The translations under genes and the position numbers were made by a program. Positions 1 through 7,729 of a DNA stretch of 64,000 nucleotides are shown here, piece by piece (the stretch's first letter is position 1; each line of letters begins with the position of its first letter). The notes below the pieces were generated by a model. It made no database searches. It was not told where the DNA came from and saw nothing but the letters and a program-made list of their open reading frames with translations. This DNA is from AEGEAN-183 sp964342745 (GTDB taxonomy: Bacteria; Pseudomonadota; Gammaproteobacteria; Magnimaribacterales; Magnimaribacteraceae). Location of the stretch: contig CAYFFW010000001.1 of NCBI GenBank assembly GCA_964342745.1, positions 44,315 to 108,314 on the forward strand, read 5' to 3'.

Positions 1-267
1 ACTTTTGGACCTTTTCTTACGGCCAATGAAATGCGTGATCGAGCTAGGATTCTATTTGATGCTTATAACAGAGCCTTTGAAGGTTGTGTTTTAGCTGAAC
101 ATGCTTGGGGTCCTGAATTAGCTTGGTATTTTTATTGTGGATACGATAGTTATGCTGATTTTGCTAAGAAAGTTAGAACTCTAGAAGAGATTCATGAGTC
201 TGAATTAGCTGATACAAAAACTGATATTAGAAACCATTCGGATGATTTGATGGTCAGAGTAAAATAA
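1..267 (+). CDS. C-terminal fragment of an unrecognised protein
   Basis: An open frame runs in from the left edge and stops with TAA at 265-267, so only the last 88 codons are visible. An ATG at 31 is in frame, but the frame is open without a stop back to base 1 and the upstream residues read like ordinary protein, so I treat this as the 3' end of a larger gene. The fragment is soluble-looking, with an aromatic-rich segment (AWYFYCGYDSYADF) and a charged C-terminus; there is no membrane span. I do not recognise the family. It is followed closely by a strong bidirectional terminator. Confidence 0.6.
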   Translation, partial: TFGPFLTANEMRDRARILFDAYNRAFEGCVLAEHAWGPELAWYFYCGYDSYADFAKKVRTLEEIHESELADTKTDIRNHSDDLMVRVK

Positions 268-280
268 AGTATTTTGCTTT

Positions 281-313
281 AAAAAAAGGAGAAATTTTTT
301 TCTCCTTTTTTTT
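281..313. terminator. Bidirectional intrinsic terminator
   Basis: A run of seven A, then GGAGAAA (281-294), is followed by a TTTT loop and the complementary TTTCTCC plus a T-run (299-312). This gives a 14-bp perfect stem flanked by A-tract and T-tract, so it can act in both directions. It sits between the plus-strand partial gene ending at 267 and the minus-strand acyltransferase ending at 322, which is where a shared terminator is expected. Confidence 0.85.
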
Positions 314-321
314 GTCAGAAA

Positions 322-1293
322 CTAAACTTTTTTATTTCTTTCCCCAGCCCTTTTTTCTTCTCTTTTTTTCCAATACGGGTAAAAGTTTTCTTCTCCTTGA
401 GGTCTATTTTTAAATCTTCTGTGCATCCAGAAATATTGGGTAGGAGTTTTTAAAATTGCCTCCTCATACGTTTTGTTCATTAGAGTTAAGAAATCTTCTT
501 CATTTGATTTAAATCCCAAATCCTGCAAAGTAACTTCATAACTAGAGCCTTGTCTAACAACGTTAAGGAAGAAAACTCTAAAACCTTTATTAAACAGGTC
601 TGATGGTAGGGTAACCGTAGCTGCTGCTACTCCAAAAAAGGGGACGAATTTTGCGCCTTTAGTACCGTAATCCTGATCAGCTGCGTACATGAACTTCAAT
701 CCTTTATTAAGAAACTTCAATCCTCTTCTGGTTTGTCGGTTGGTGAAAGTTCCTAATAAGTATTTATTTCTGGCTTTAATCATTAGGTAATTCATAACCT
801 TATTAGTCTGGTCTTTATACATACCACCTGCTTTTATTATTGTTGAAGTCATACGAATATCTAATTCTGCATGAGTTGAATGTTTCAGAAGAATAATGCA
901 GCCTTGATCAACTCCATCAAGGATTTCAAAGTTTATTTTTTTGGTTATGAGTCTATCTATGGCTTGATCAGATCGCCACCATGCTATGCCTGTTTCCAGC
1001 AATCCCTTGCCCATATCAATAAATACTTCCCTCGCCATCTCCTTTCTTTGCTCATAAGTCTTGTCTGGAAAGCAAAGCTTGAGGTTTACTTCTACAATCT
1101 TCTTTCTATGTATACCAACAGAATATAGTGTTAGTCCGAGTAGCTTGCCAAGATATAGTTGAAAATTAATTGGGCATAAGCTGATTGCATAAAGAAGCCC
1201 CATGCCTATCCAAGTTAATAGATATCTTGGACTCAGCATCGAAGCTTCAAAGTTCACTTCATTGTTGAAGAATTCTTTATTACTGTCGTTCAT
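322..1293 (-). CDS. lpxL: LpxL/HtrB-family lipid A acyltransferase
   Basis: This 323-residue protein is a membrane-anchored late acyltransferase of lipid A synthesis, acting at the cytoplasmic face of the inner membrane. A hydrophobic segment lies near residues 24-60 (ending in LYLGKLLGLTLYSVG), then the family pattern of a basic stretch (HRKKIVEVNLKLCFPDK). The acyltransferase dyad HX4E is His138-Glu143 (HSTHAE). Length fits LpxL/LpxM (about 305-325). The start overlaps the end of hldD by 14 bp, so the two are probably cotranscribed, and waaA lies just beyond; the context is LPS inner-core/lipid A assembly. Which acyl chain is transferred (laurate, myristate or other) cannot be read from sequence, and LpxM is an alternative name. 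Confidence 0.85.
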   Translation of the reverse strand: MNDSNKEFFNNEVNFEASMLSPRYLLTWIGMGLLYAISLCPINFQLYLGKLLGLTLYSVGIHRKKIVEVNLKLCFPDKTYEQRKEMAREVFIDMGKGLLETGIAWWRSDQAIDRLITKKINFEILDGVDQGCIILLKHSTHAELDIRMTSTIIKAGGMYKDQTNKVMNYLMIKARNKYLLGTFTNRQTRRGLKFLNKGLKFMYAADQDYGTKGAKFVPFFGVAAATVTLPSDLFNKGFRVFFLNVVRQGSSYEVTLQDLGFKSNEEDFLTLMNKTYEEAILKTPTQYFWMHRRFKNRPQGEENFYPYWKKREEKRAGERNKKV

Positions 1294-2245
1294 TTTTAGG
1301 CCAATTATCCAGTTTCTCTAAATACCTCTTCACGCCTGACTGCACATCCAGAAAATCTTCCTGATAACCAGCTTCTCTTAATTTACTTATATCAGCTTCA
1401 GTAAAGCTTTGATAAGCACCTATTAATTGTTCTGGGAAAGGAATGTATTTAATTGAACCTTTGGAATTATGATTAATTACTGCTGTTGCTACTTCATTGA
1501 AAGTCTGACTCTTCCCTGTGCCTACATTAAAAATTCCAGATATACCTGAGTTTTTCATGAACCATATGTTTACTTTCACAACATCATCTACATAAATAAA
1601 GTCGCGTCTCTGTTCTCCGTTTTCATAACCATCTGAACCTTCAAATAACTTAACTTCATTCCCTGATTGTAATTGTTGATGCAGATGATATGCCACGCTT
1701 GCCATATGTTCTTTGTGAGATTCATTGGGACCGTAAACATTAAAGTATCTTAGCCCAACAATCTGTATTTTATTGTCTTTAATCTTTTGTCTTATAAGCT
1801 GGTCAAAAAGGTATTTTGAAAAAGCGTATAAATTTATTGGATTTTCATTTTCTCTCTTCTCTTCAAAGTCTTTACCGTTTCCATAGACTGATGCTGAAGA
1901 AGCATAAATAAAGGAAATAGAATGATCTTCTGCAATTTCTAAAAGGTTCTTAGAAAATGAATAGTTATTCTTCATCATGTATTCAGTATCCCTTTCCATG
2001 GTGTCTGAACAAGCACCTTGATGAAAGATGTGGGTTACTTCTTCTGGTTTTTTCTTGTTTAGAAAGTAATCTGTTTCAAATTCTTTGATATCAATTAGCT
2101 CATGAATCTCACAGTGAGCAATATTTACTAGATTTTCTTTTTTAGAGAGGTCATCGACACCAATAATATCTTTAATACCCAATTTATTTAGTTTCACAAC
2201 TAAATTGGAGCCGATAAAGCCGTTGCAACCAGTTACTATGATCAT
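1280..2245 (-). CDS. hldD: ADP-L-glycero-D-manno-heptose 6-epimerase
   Basis: HldD (RfaD) converts ADP-D-glycero-D-manno-heptose to the L-form used for the LPS inner core. The 321-residue protein is an extended short-chain dehydrogenase. The NAD(P)-binding glycine motif TGCNGFIGSN is at residues 5-14, SSASVYG is near 116-122, and the catalytic Tyr140-X3-Lys144 (YAFSK) is present. A heptose-epimerase type sequence HKEHMASVAYH follows, and the length is typical of HldD (310-330). It lies head-to-head with waaA (44 bp between starts) and overlaps the downstream lpxL-like gene. It implies a heptose-containing core, which makes the shrunken GmhA-like gene at 58.7 kb notable. Confidence 0.93.
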   Translation of the reverse strand: MIIVTGCNGFIGSNLVVKLNKLGIKDIIGVDDLSKKENLVNIAHCEIHELIDIKEFETDYFLNKKKPEEVTHIFHQGACSDTMERDTEYMMKNNYSFSKNLLEIAEDHSISFIYASSASVYGNGKDFEEKRENENPINLYAFSKYLFDQLIRQKIKDNKIQIVGLRYFNVYGPNESHKEHMASVAYHLHQQLQSGNEVKLFEGSDGYENGEQRRDFIYVDDVVKVNIWFMKNSGISGIFNVGTGKSQTFNEVATAVINHNSKGSIKYIPFPEQLIGAYQSFTEADISKLREAGYQEDFLDVQSGVKRYLEKLDNWPKNERQ

Positions 2246-2289
2246 GGGATGGGTCTTTTGCTCAAGATTTGATATGTTAGCATAGACTG

Positions 2290-3576
2290 ATGCTGAGACT
2301 TATCTATACAGCAATCTTTTATTTAGCCCTGCCAATTTACTTCGTTAGGCTAATTATTAGAGGTATTCGCAATCCGGACTATCTGAAAAGGTGGAGGGAG
2401 AGGTTAGGTTACGGTACCAACTTACCAACCGAGGGCAAGAAATTGCTTTGGATTCATGCTGTCTCTGTTGGAGAAGTCAATGCTTCCATCCCTTTAATAA
2501 GAAGCCTTTTAGATAAGTACTCTAATACGGAAATACTGGTTACTACGAGCACTCCAACTGGTTCACAAATACTTTTAGATAAGATAGGAACAAGAGTAAA
2601 ACATCAATATGTACCCTTGGACTTGCCGTTCTGCTTGAATCAATTCTTAGATCGATGGAAGCCGAAAGCCTGTATCGTTTTAGAAACAGAGATTTGGCCA
2701 AATATGCTTGCAAAGTGTAAAGAAAGAAAAATTTTTACTGCTTTGGTCAACGCCAGGCTATCTGAAGAATCAAAAGAAAAATATAAGACTATTAAAAATT
2801 TAGCTTCAGAAACACTCAATAACTTAGATTTACTAATTGCTCAATACGAATCTGATGCCAGTAGATTTAAAGAGTTAAATAATACTTTAAAGATTGAAGT
2901 TTATGGCAATTTAAAATTTGACCAAGAGATTCCTAATGAAATGCAATCCATATCATCTTCAATAAGAGAGTCATGGTCTGATGGAGAGCACAGGCCAACT
3001 TTAATTGCTGCCAGCACACATGAGACTGAAGAAGAGTTTGTCTTAGAAGCCTTTCTAAAAATACTGTCTGAGGTTAAAGAGGCATTATTGATTATAGTTC
3101 CAAGGCATCCTGAGAGATTTACAAAGGTCCACGACTATATCTTAGATAAGAAACTGTCTGTTGCTAGGCGCTCACTTAAAGAAGAGGTTAGCCACAGTAC
3201 TGAAGTCCTCCTAGGCGATACCATGGGAGAGCTTAATTTCCTTTATTCAGTTTCTGATGTTGCTTTTGTCGGTGGCAGTCTAATTGATCATGGTGGGCAG
3301 AACTTACTAGAGCCTGCTTCTTTAGGTTTGCCAATATGTTCAGGAGAAAGTTTGAGAAATTTTAAAGAGATAGCTGAAGAGTTAGAAAAAAATAAAGCAC
3401 TTAAACTAATCAAAGAGAAGGAAGATCTTTCTGCTTATTTCTTAGAAATGATCTCTAATGTTAAGAAGAGAGATAATATAGGAAAGGCCTCTACCAAAGT
3501 ATTTGAAAACAATAGGGGTGTCTTATTAAAAATTAACACTTCGCTGGATAAGCATTTATCAAAAATTCTAGCTTAG
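2290..3576 (+). CDS. waaA: Kdo transferase (3-deoxy-D-manno-octulosonate transferase)
   Basis: WaaA (KdtA) attaches Kdo sugars from CMP-Kdo to lipid IVA at the inner membrane. The 428-residue protein has an N-terminal anchor (residues 1-22), then a glycosyltransferase-N domain with WIHAVSVGEVNAS and TTSTPTGSQ. The acceptor-side signature ETEIWPN is near residue 131, and the C-terminal nucleotide-sugar half carries IIVPRHPERF and the glycine-rich VGGSLIDHGGQNLLEPA motif. Length matches the family (about 425). It starts with ATG 44 bp from the divergent hldD start. The 189-bp gap after it holds the regulatory region of glnK rather than a further LPS gene. Confidence 0.95.
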   Translation: MLRLIYTAIFYLALPIYFVRLIIRGIRNPDYLKRWRERLGYGTNLPTEGKKLLWIHAVSVGEVNASIPLIRSLLDKYSNTEILVTTSTPTGSQILLDKIGTRVKHQYVPLDLPFCLNQFLDRWKPKACIVLETEIWPNMLAKCKERKIFTALVNARLSEESKEKYKTIKNLASETLNNLDLLIAQYESDASRFKELNNTLKIEVYGNLKFDQEIPNEMQSISSSIRESWSDGEHRPTLIAASTHETEEEFVLEAFLKILSEVKEALLIIVPRHPERFTKVHDYILDKKLSVARRSLKEEVSHSTEVLLGDTMGELNFLYSVSDVAFVGGSLIDHGGQNLLEPASLGLPICSGESLRNFKEIAEELEKNKALKLIKEKEDLSAYFLEMISNVKKRDNIGKASTKVFENNRGVLLKINTSLDKHLSKILA

Positions 3577-3587
3577 ACAAAAGCTCC

Positions 3588-3604
3588 TGCATTAAGTTGG
3601 TGCA
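3588..3604 (+). promoter_or_regulatory. Upstream NtrC (NRI)-like binding site
   Basis: TGCATTAAGTTGGTGCA matches the enteric NtrC dyad TGCACY-N5-GGTGCA with one mismatch. Its centre (about 3596) lies about 104 bp before the predicted sigma-54 start. It is followed 31 bp later by a weaker second site, which is close to the 32-bp spacing of the two strong sites at E. coli glnAp2. It directly precedes glnK-amtB, the classic NtrC-controlled pair. The match was made by eye. Confidence 0.65.
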
Positions 3605-3618
3605 AACAATTTTCTATC

Positions 3619-3635
3619 GCACTACCTGGGCACAA
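3619..3635 (+). promoter_or_regulatory. Second, weaker NtrC-like site
   Basis: CGCACTACCTGGGCACA keeps a good left half (GCACT) and the GG and final CA of the right half of the NtrC dyad, with about three mismatches overall. It is on the same helical face as the upstream site (centres about 31 bp apart) and about 73 bp before the predicted start. Alone it would be weak; the spacing is what makes it credible. Confidence 0.45.
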
Positions 3636-3672
3636 TATATCTTCTAAATAAGCCTTTTATGCCATATATATA

Positions 3673-3690
3673 TTGGCACAAATATTGCAT
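3673..3690 (+). promoter_or_regulatory. Sigma-54 (RpoN) -24/-12 promoter of glnK-amtB
   Basis: TTGGCACAAATATTGCAT matches the sigma-54 consensus YTGGCAC-N5-TTGCW. The invariant GG (3675-3676) and GC (3687-3688) are separated by exactly 10 bases. The transcript would start near 3700 and carry a leader of about 66 bases to the glnK ATG at 3766. Together with the NtrC-like dyads upstream this is a complete nitrogen-starvation promoter. Confidence 0.85.
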
Positions 3691-3765
3691 ATAAATATAT
3701 GTAGAAATACATTTATTACTAAGTAACAATAAAGGAAGTTTCTTGTAATTTTAAAGGAGGTTTTT

Positions 3766-4104
3766 ATGAAATTAATAACTGCAATAATTAAACCCTATAA
3801 ATTGGATGAAGTGCGAGAAGCACTATCTGAGGTTGGGGTCACTGGTTTAACCATAACTGATGTCAAAGGATTTGGAAGACAAAAGGGTCATACTGAATTG
3901 TATAGAGGCTCTGAGTATGTTGTGGACTTTCTACCTAAAACAAAGATTGAGATAGCTGTGAGCGATGAAAATTCTGAAGCGGTCATAGATGCTATTTCTA
4001 AAGTTTCAAATACCGGAAAGATAGGTGACGGTAAAATCTTTGTTTCTAACCTTGATCAGGTATTAAGGATTAGAACCGGTGAACTTAATGAAGATGCACT
4101 ATAG
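3766..4104 (+). CDS. glnK: Nitrogen regulatory protein P-II (GlnK/GlnB)
   Basis: This 112-residue P-II trimer subunit senses ATP/ADP and 2-oxoglutarate and, in its GlnK role, plugs the AmtB channel. The family start MKLITAIIKPYKLDEV is intact, the T-loop runs through GHTELYRGSEYVVDF with the uridylylation Tyr51, and the C-terminal signature TGKIGDGKIFV and RIRTGE are present. Length is exactly that of the family. The SD AAAGGAGG at 3753-3760 is very strong. It is the first gene after the sigma-54 promoter and is followed 21 bp later by amtB, so I call it glnK rather than glnB on context; sequence alone does not separate them. Confidence 0.93.
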   Translation: MKLITAIIKPYKLDEVREALSEVGVTGLTITDVKGFGRQKGHTELYRGSEYVVDFLPKTKIEIAVSDENSEAVIDAISKVSNTGKIGDGKIFVSNLDQVLRIRTGELNEDAL

Positions 4105-4125
4105 GTTAAATCTTAAGAGGTAATT

Positions 4126-5409
4126 ATGTTTAAAAAATTATTATTAATAACTCTGGGTCTTTTTTCGTTATCTGCTTCGGCTGAAGGTCTGGATACTGGT
4201 GACACAGCATGGATGTTGACTTCGACTGCTCTAGTACTTTTTATGACTCTGCCAGGATTGGCATTGTTTTATGCTGGTTTAGTTAGGAGTAAGAATGCTG
4301 TTTCGGTCTTAATGCAATGTTTTGCAATTGCTTGTATTGCATCAATTATTTGGGTTCTTTATGGCTATAGTTTAGCTTTCAGAGGAGATGGAGCATTTAT
4401 TGGTGATCTAAGTGCAGCTTTTCTTTCAGGTATCGGAAGAGATACTCTCTCGGGAAGCATTCCTGAAACAGTCTTTGTTATGTTTCAAATGACTTTCGCC
4501 ATTATTACACCTGCTTTAGTGGTAGGAGCTTTTGCGGAAAGGATGAAGTTTTCAGCCATGTGTCTTTTCTCAGCACTGTGGTTAACTGTAGTTTATTTAC
4601 CAGCTTGCCATATGGTTTGGGGTGGAGGACTACTAGCACAGTGGGGAGTAATAGACTTCGCTGGCGGTTTGGTAGTTCACTTAACTTGCGGTATGGGAGC
4701 TTTAGTTGCTGCTGTTGTCTTAGGTAAAAGAAAAGGTTTTCCAGGTTCGGCCATGCCGCCCCACAATAGGAGTTTGGTGGTTATGGGAGCAGCCATGCTT
4801 TGGGTAGGCTGGTTTGGATTCAATGCAGGTAGTGCTGTTGCAGCAAGTGAAGATGCCGGTATGGCGATGCTAGTAACCCATATTAGTGCTGCTCTTGGAG
4901 CATTTACTTGGATGGCTATTGAATGGGTAAAGCAAGGCAAGCCAACCGTAGTCGGTATTGCAACAGGAATGGTAGCTGGTTTAGCTACTATAACTCCTGC
5001 TGCAGGTACGGTAGGGCCCGAAGGAGCACTACTTATCGGTTTACTGGCAGGTGCTGTTTGTTATTACGCAACACAAGCTATTAAAGGAGTCTTTGGGATT
5101 GATGATTCTTTAGATGTCTTTCCAGTTCATGGAGTTGGAGGAATGTTAGGAATCATAATGTTATGCTTTGTTGGCACTCCAGGTGGATTCTTAGGTTCAG
5201 GAGCTAGTGGTATAGCTGAGGGAGGCCCAATGGTTCAATTGGTAATTCAACTTAAAGGAATTTTAGTGATAGGTCTTTGGACAGCTGTAGCTTCTTGGAT
5301 CATCCTAAAACTTGTCGGTTTAGTTACTGATTTAAGGGTTTCTGAAGAGTCTGAAAACGAAGGATTGGATGTAACTGAGCATGAAGAAAGAAGTTACGAT
5401 TTAAGTTAA
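4126..5409 (+). CDS. amtB: Ammonium transporter AmtB
   Basis: This is an inner-membrane ammonium channel of 427 residues. A cleavable signal peptide (residues 1-19, ending SASA) precedes eleven expected membrane spans. Diagnostic features are DTGDTAWMLTSTALV near the N-terminus, ALFYAGLVRSKN, the twin pore histidines His185 (VVHLTCG) and His335 (FPVHGVGG), and a C-terminal cytoplasmic tail that GlnK would contact. It follows glnK in one transcript and is ended by a strong hairpin terminator. High-affinity ammonium capture under nitrogen limitation fits an oligotrophic marine cell. Confidence 0.96.
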   Translation: MFKKLLLITLGLFSLSASAEGLDTGDTAWMLTSTALVLFMTLPGLALFYAGLVRSKNAVSVLMQCFAIACIASIIWVLYGYSLAFRGDGAFIGDLSAAFLSGIGRDTLSGSIPETVFVMFQMTFAIITPALVVGAFAERMKFSAMCLFSALWLTVVYLPACHMVWGGGLLAQWGVIDFAGGLVVHLTCGMGALVAAVVLGKRKGFPGSAMPPHNRSLVVMGAAMLWVGWFGFNAGSAVAASEDAGMAMLVTHISAALGAFTWMAIEWVKQGKPTVVGIATGMVAGLATITPAAGTVGPEGALLIGLLAGAVCYYATQAIKGVFGIDDSLDVFPVHGVGGMLGIIMLCFVGTPGGFLGSGASGIAEGGPMVQLVIQLKGILVIGLWTAVASWIILKLVGLVTDLRVSEESENEGLDVTEHEERSYDLS

Positions 5410-5426
5410 TTTCACCCAACCAAGTT

Positions 5427-5467
5427 AACCGACTGCAAATAAGTAATTTGTGGTCGGTTTTCTTTTT
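5427..5467 (+). terminator. Intrinsic terminator after amtB
   Basis: AACCGACTGCAAAT (5427-5440), loop AAGTA, then ATTTGTGGTCGGTT (5446-5459) forms a 14-bp stem with two internal G-U wobbles. It runs into TTTTCTTTTT. It ends the glnK-amtB transcript and insulates miaA. Confidence 0.88.
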
Positions 5468-5502
5468 GTAGTAACGTTCAGTATTAAAGGTTAATAAATT
5501 CT

Positions 5503-6444
5503 ATGGAAACACTACCTATAATTACAATTATGGGGCCAACAGGGGTCGGTAAGACTGAATTGGTTATTCATTTATCTAAAGAAGTAAACCTGGATATCAT
5601 CAGTGTTGATTCAGTCCAAATTTATAAAGGAATGCATATTGGTAGTGGGAAACCAAGCAGAGAGGTATTAAAGAACTATCCTCATAAGTTACTTGGTTTT
5701 ATAGATCCTTGGAAAACTTATTCAACAGCTCTTTTTGTTAATGATGCAAGAAAAGAAATTGATTATTCAAGTCAATCAAAAAAAGTACCGGTTTTAGTTG
5801 GTGGAACTATGCTTTATTTCAGATCTTTATTAGGTGGTATTTCGAGAATGCCTAAGGCTGATCAAAATATTCGGGATGAGATATCAAGAGAAGCAGAAAA
5901 AACTAGTTGGGCTTCTTTACATAAGAAACTTTCATCTATAGACCCTGATTCAGCTAAAAGGATCCATCCCAATGATAAGCAACGGATTCAAAGAGCGTTG
6001 GAAGTTTTTATGCTGAGTTCTAGGACAATGACTGAGTGGCGCAAAAGAGATAAAGGAGATGAGCTCCTAAAATCAAGACAAGTTCTGCAGTTTGCAGTTG
6101 CTCCAGAGAATAGAGAATCTTTAAGAAAAGGTGTAAAAAAAAGATTCTTATCGATGTTAGAAGCTGGACTAGTTGAGGAGGTAGAAGGCTTACTTAAATT
6201 AGATCAAATGGATAGCAAAAGAATTTCTATGAAAAGTGTAGGATATAAACAAGTATGCCAATATTTAGAAGGAGAGATAAGTTACGAAGAGATGATAGAT
6301 AAAGCAGTAAATGCCACTAGGCAATTAGCTAAACGTCAAATGACATGGTTAAAGAAATGGAAAGATTTAGAGTGGTTAAGTCAAGATATGAATGAATCAG
6401 TTAAGCGGATCAGAACTATATTGAGGAAAAAAGTGAATGTTTGA
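5503..6444 (+). CDS. miaA: tRNA dimethylallyltransferase
   Basis: MiaA adds the dimethylallyl group to N6 of A37 in tRNAs that read U-starting codons. The 313-residue protein opens with a P-loop (GPTGVGKTEL, residues 11-20), then the family block DSVQIYKGMHIGSGKPS and VGGTMLYFRSLLGG. It closes with the anticodon-loop-binding region RQLAKRQMTWLKKW. The length is typical. The next gene, hflX, starts 8 bp before the miaA stop. In most gammaproteobacteria hfq sits between these two genes; here there is no room for it. Confidence 0.95.
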   Translation: METLPIITIMGPTGVGKTELVIHLSKEVNLDIISVDSVQIYKGMHIGSGKPSREVLKNYPHKLLGFIDPWKTYSTALFVNDARKEIDYSSQSKKVPVLVGGTMLYFRSLLGGISRMPKADQNIRDEISREAEKTSWASLHKKLSSIDPDSAKRIHPNDKQRIQRALEVFMLSSRTMTEWRKRDKGDELLKSRQVLQFAVAPENRESLRKGVKKRFLSMLEAGLVEEVEGLLKLDQMDSKRISMKSVGYKQVCQYLEGEISYEEMIDKAVNATRQLAKRQMTWLKKWKDLEWLSQDMNESVKRIRTILRKKVNV

Positions 6445-7729
6445 TCTTGATTCTCAAAGAGCAGTAATAGTTCAAGTGGAGTTTCCTAAAACAAAAGGAA
6501 GTTTATGTTCCTTGAGAACATTTGATGAATTTAAAGATCTGGCAATTTCTTCAGGAGCAGAAATAGTACATGAAGATTTTTCAAAGCAATCTAGACCAGT
6601 TTCTGGGTTGTTTGTAACCAAAGGTAAAACTGAAAGAATAAGAAAACTTGTAGAAGAAACAGAATCAGAGTTGGTTATTTTTAATCACGATCTATCTCCT
6701 TCTCAAGAACGAAATCTTGAAAATATCTTCAAGGCAAGGGTGCTTGATAGAACAGGTCTGATACTCGATATATTTGCTGATAGAGCGTCCAGTCACATAG
6801 GGAAACTTCAGGTGGAGCTTGCTCAACTATCACATCTATCTACTAGGCTTGTGAGGGGGTGGAGTCACTTGGAGAGACAAAAAGGGGGTATAGGTTTGAG
6901 AGGTCCTGGTGAAACCCAGTTAGAGACTGATAGGAGATTGATAGGGCAGAGAATAAAAAATATAAAGAACAAACTAGATAAATCACACAAACAGAGAGAA
7001 GTTAATCGGTATTCAAGAAATAAGAGTAATCAAACGCTAGTAGCTTTAGTGGGTTATACCAATGCAGGAAAAACAACTTTGTTTAATTTACTTACTGAAA
7101 GCGAGCTTTATGCTGCAGATAAGCTCTTTGCAACTCTTGATTCAGTAACAAGAAAAAACACAACTTCCGGACTAGAAGACATACTATTTTCAGATACTGT
7201 TGGATTTATCTCAGATTTGCCCACTGAATTAATTGAATCCTTTAAGGCCACACTAGACGAATTAAAGGCAGCAGATATTTTGATTCATGTGGTTGATATA
7301 TCTGACCCAGATTTTATTTATAAAACTGAGCAAGTTTCAAGGATTTTAAAAGAATTAGGAGTTTCGGACTTACCTTGCATTAGAGTTAATAACAAATTCG
7401 ACAAAGTGGATTCTAAGATTAATGGTAAAAGTGTTCCAATAATCGAAAATCAAGTATGGATTTCTGCTTTAAATAATGAAGGTATAAAAGACTTAGTGGA
7501 TTCCATTCAAAAAAATAGAAAAAAATCTATGGTTAAACAATGGGTTGAATTACAACCTAGCTTAGGAAAAATTAGAGCTAAACTTTATTCTCTTGGGAAG
7601 GTCTTAGAAGAGACAACAAGTGATAGAGGTCTGATACAATTGCAATTAGAAATAGATGAAAAGGAGCTTGGCAGTCTAATTTCGAAAAAAGGAATTAAAT
7701 TAATTAAAAAAATTAAGGAAACAATCTAA
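6437..7729 (+). CDS. hflX: Ribosome-associated GTPase HflX
   Basis: HflX is a ribosome-splitting/rescue GTPase. The 430-residue protein has the N-terminal HflX domain, a glycine-rich linker (RQKGGIGLRGPGETQLETDR) before the G domain, G1 GYTNAGKTTLF near residue 207, and G3 DTVGFI. The G4 motif NKFD is in NNKFDKVD. The start overlaps miaA by 8 bp and the stop shares its last base with the hflK ATG (TAATG), so miaA-hflX-hflK-hflC is one transcript with translational coupling. Confidence 0.95.
   Translation: MFDLDSQRAVIVQVEFPKTKGSLCSLRTFDEFKDLAISSGAEIVHEDFSKQSRPVSGLFVTKGKTERIRKLVEETESELVIFNHDLSPSQERNLENIFKARVLDRTGLILDIFADRASSHIGKLQVELAQLSHLSTRLVRGWSHLERQKGGIGLRGPGETQLETDRRLIGQRIKNIKNKLDKSHKQREVNRYSRNKSNQTLVALVGYTNAGKTTLFNLLTESELYAADKLFATLDSVTRKNTTSGLEDILFSDTVGFISDLPTELIESFKATLDELKAADILIHVVDISDPDFIYKTEQVSRILKELGVSDLPCIRVNNKFDKVDSKINGKSVPIIENQVWISALNNEGIKDLVDSIQKNRKKSMVKQWVELQPSLGKIRAKLYSLGKVLEETTSDRGLIQLQLEIDEKELGSLISKKGIKLIKKIKETI

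Noticed and set aside
4677..4940. Open frame on the minus strand inside amtB (87 codons)
   Set aside because: It lies fully within amtB, has no plausible SD or protein features, and is explained by the codon pattern of the real gene. Similar antisense frames inside gyrA, aroA, pntB, rluB and the RND pump were dropped for the same reason.
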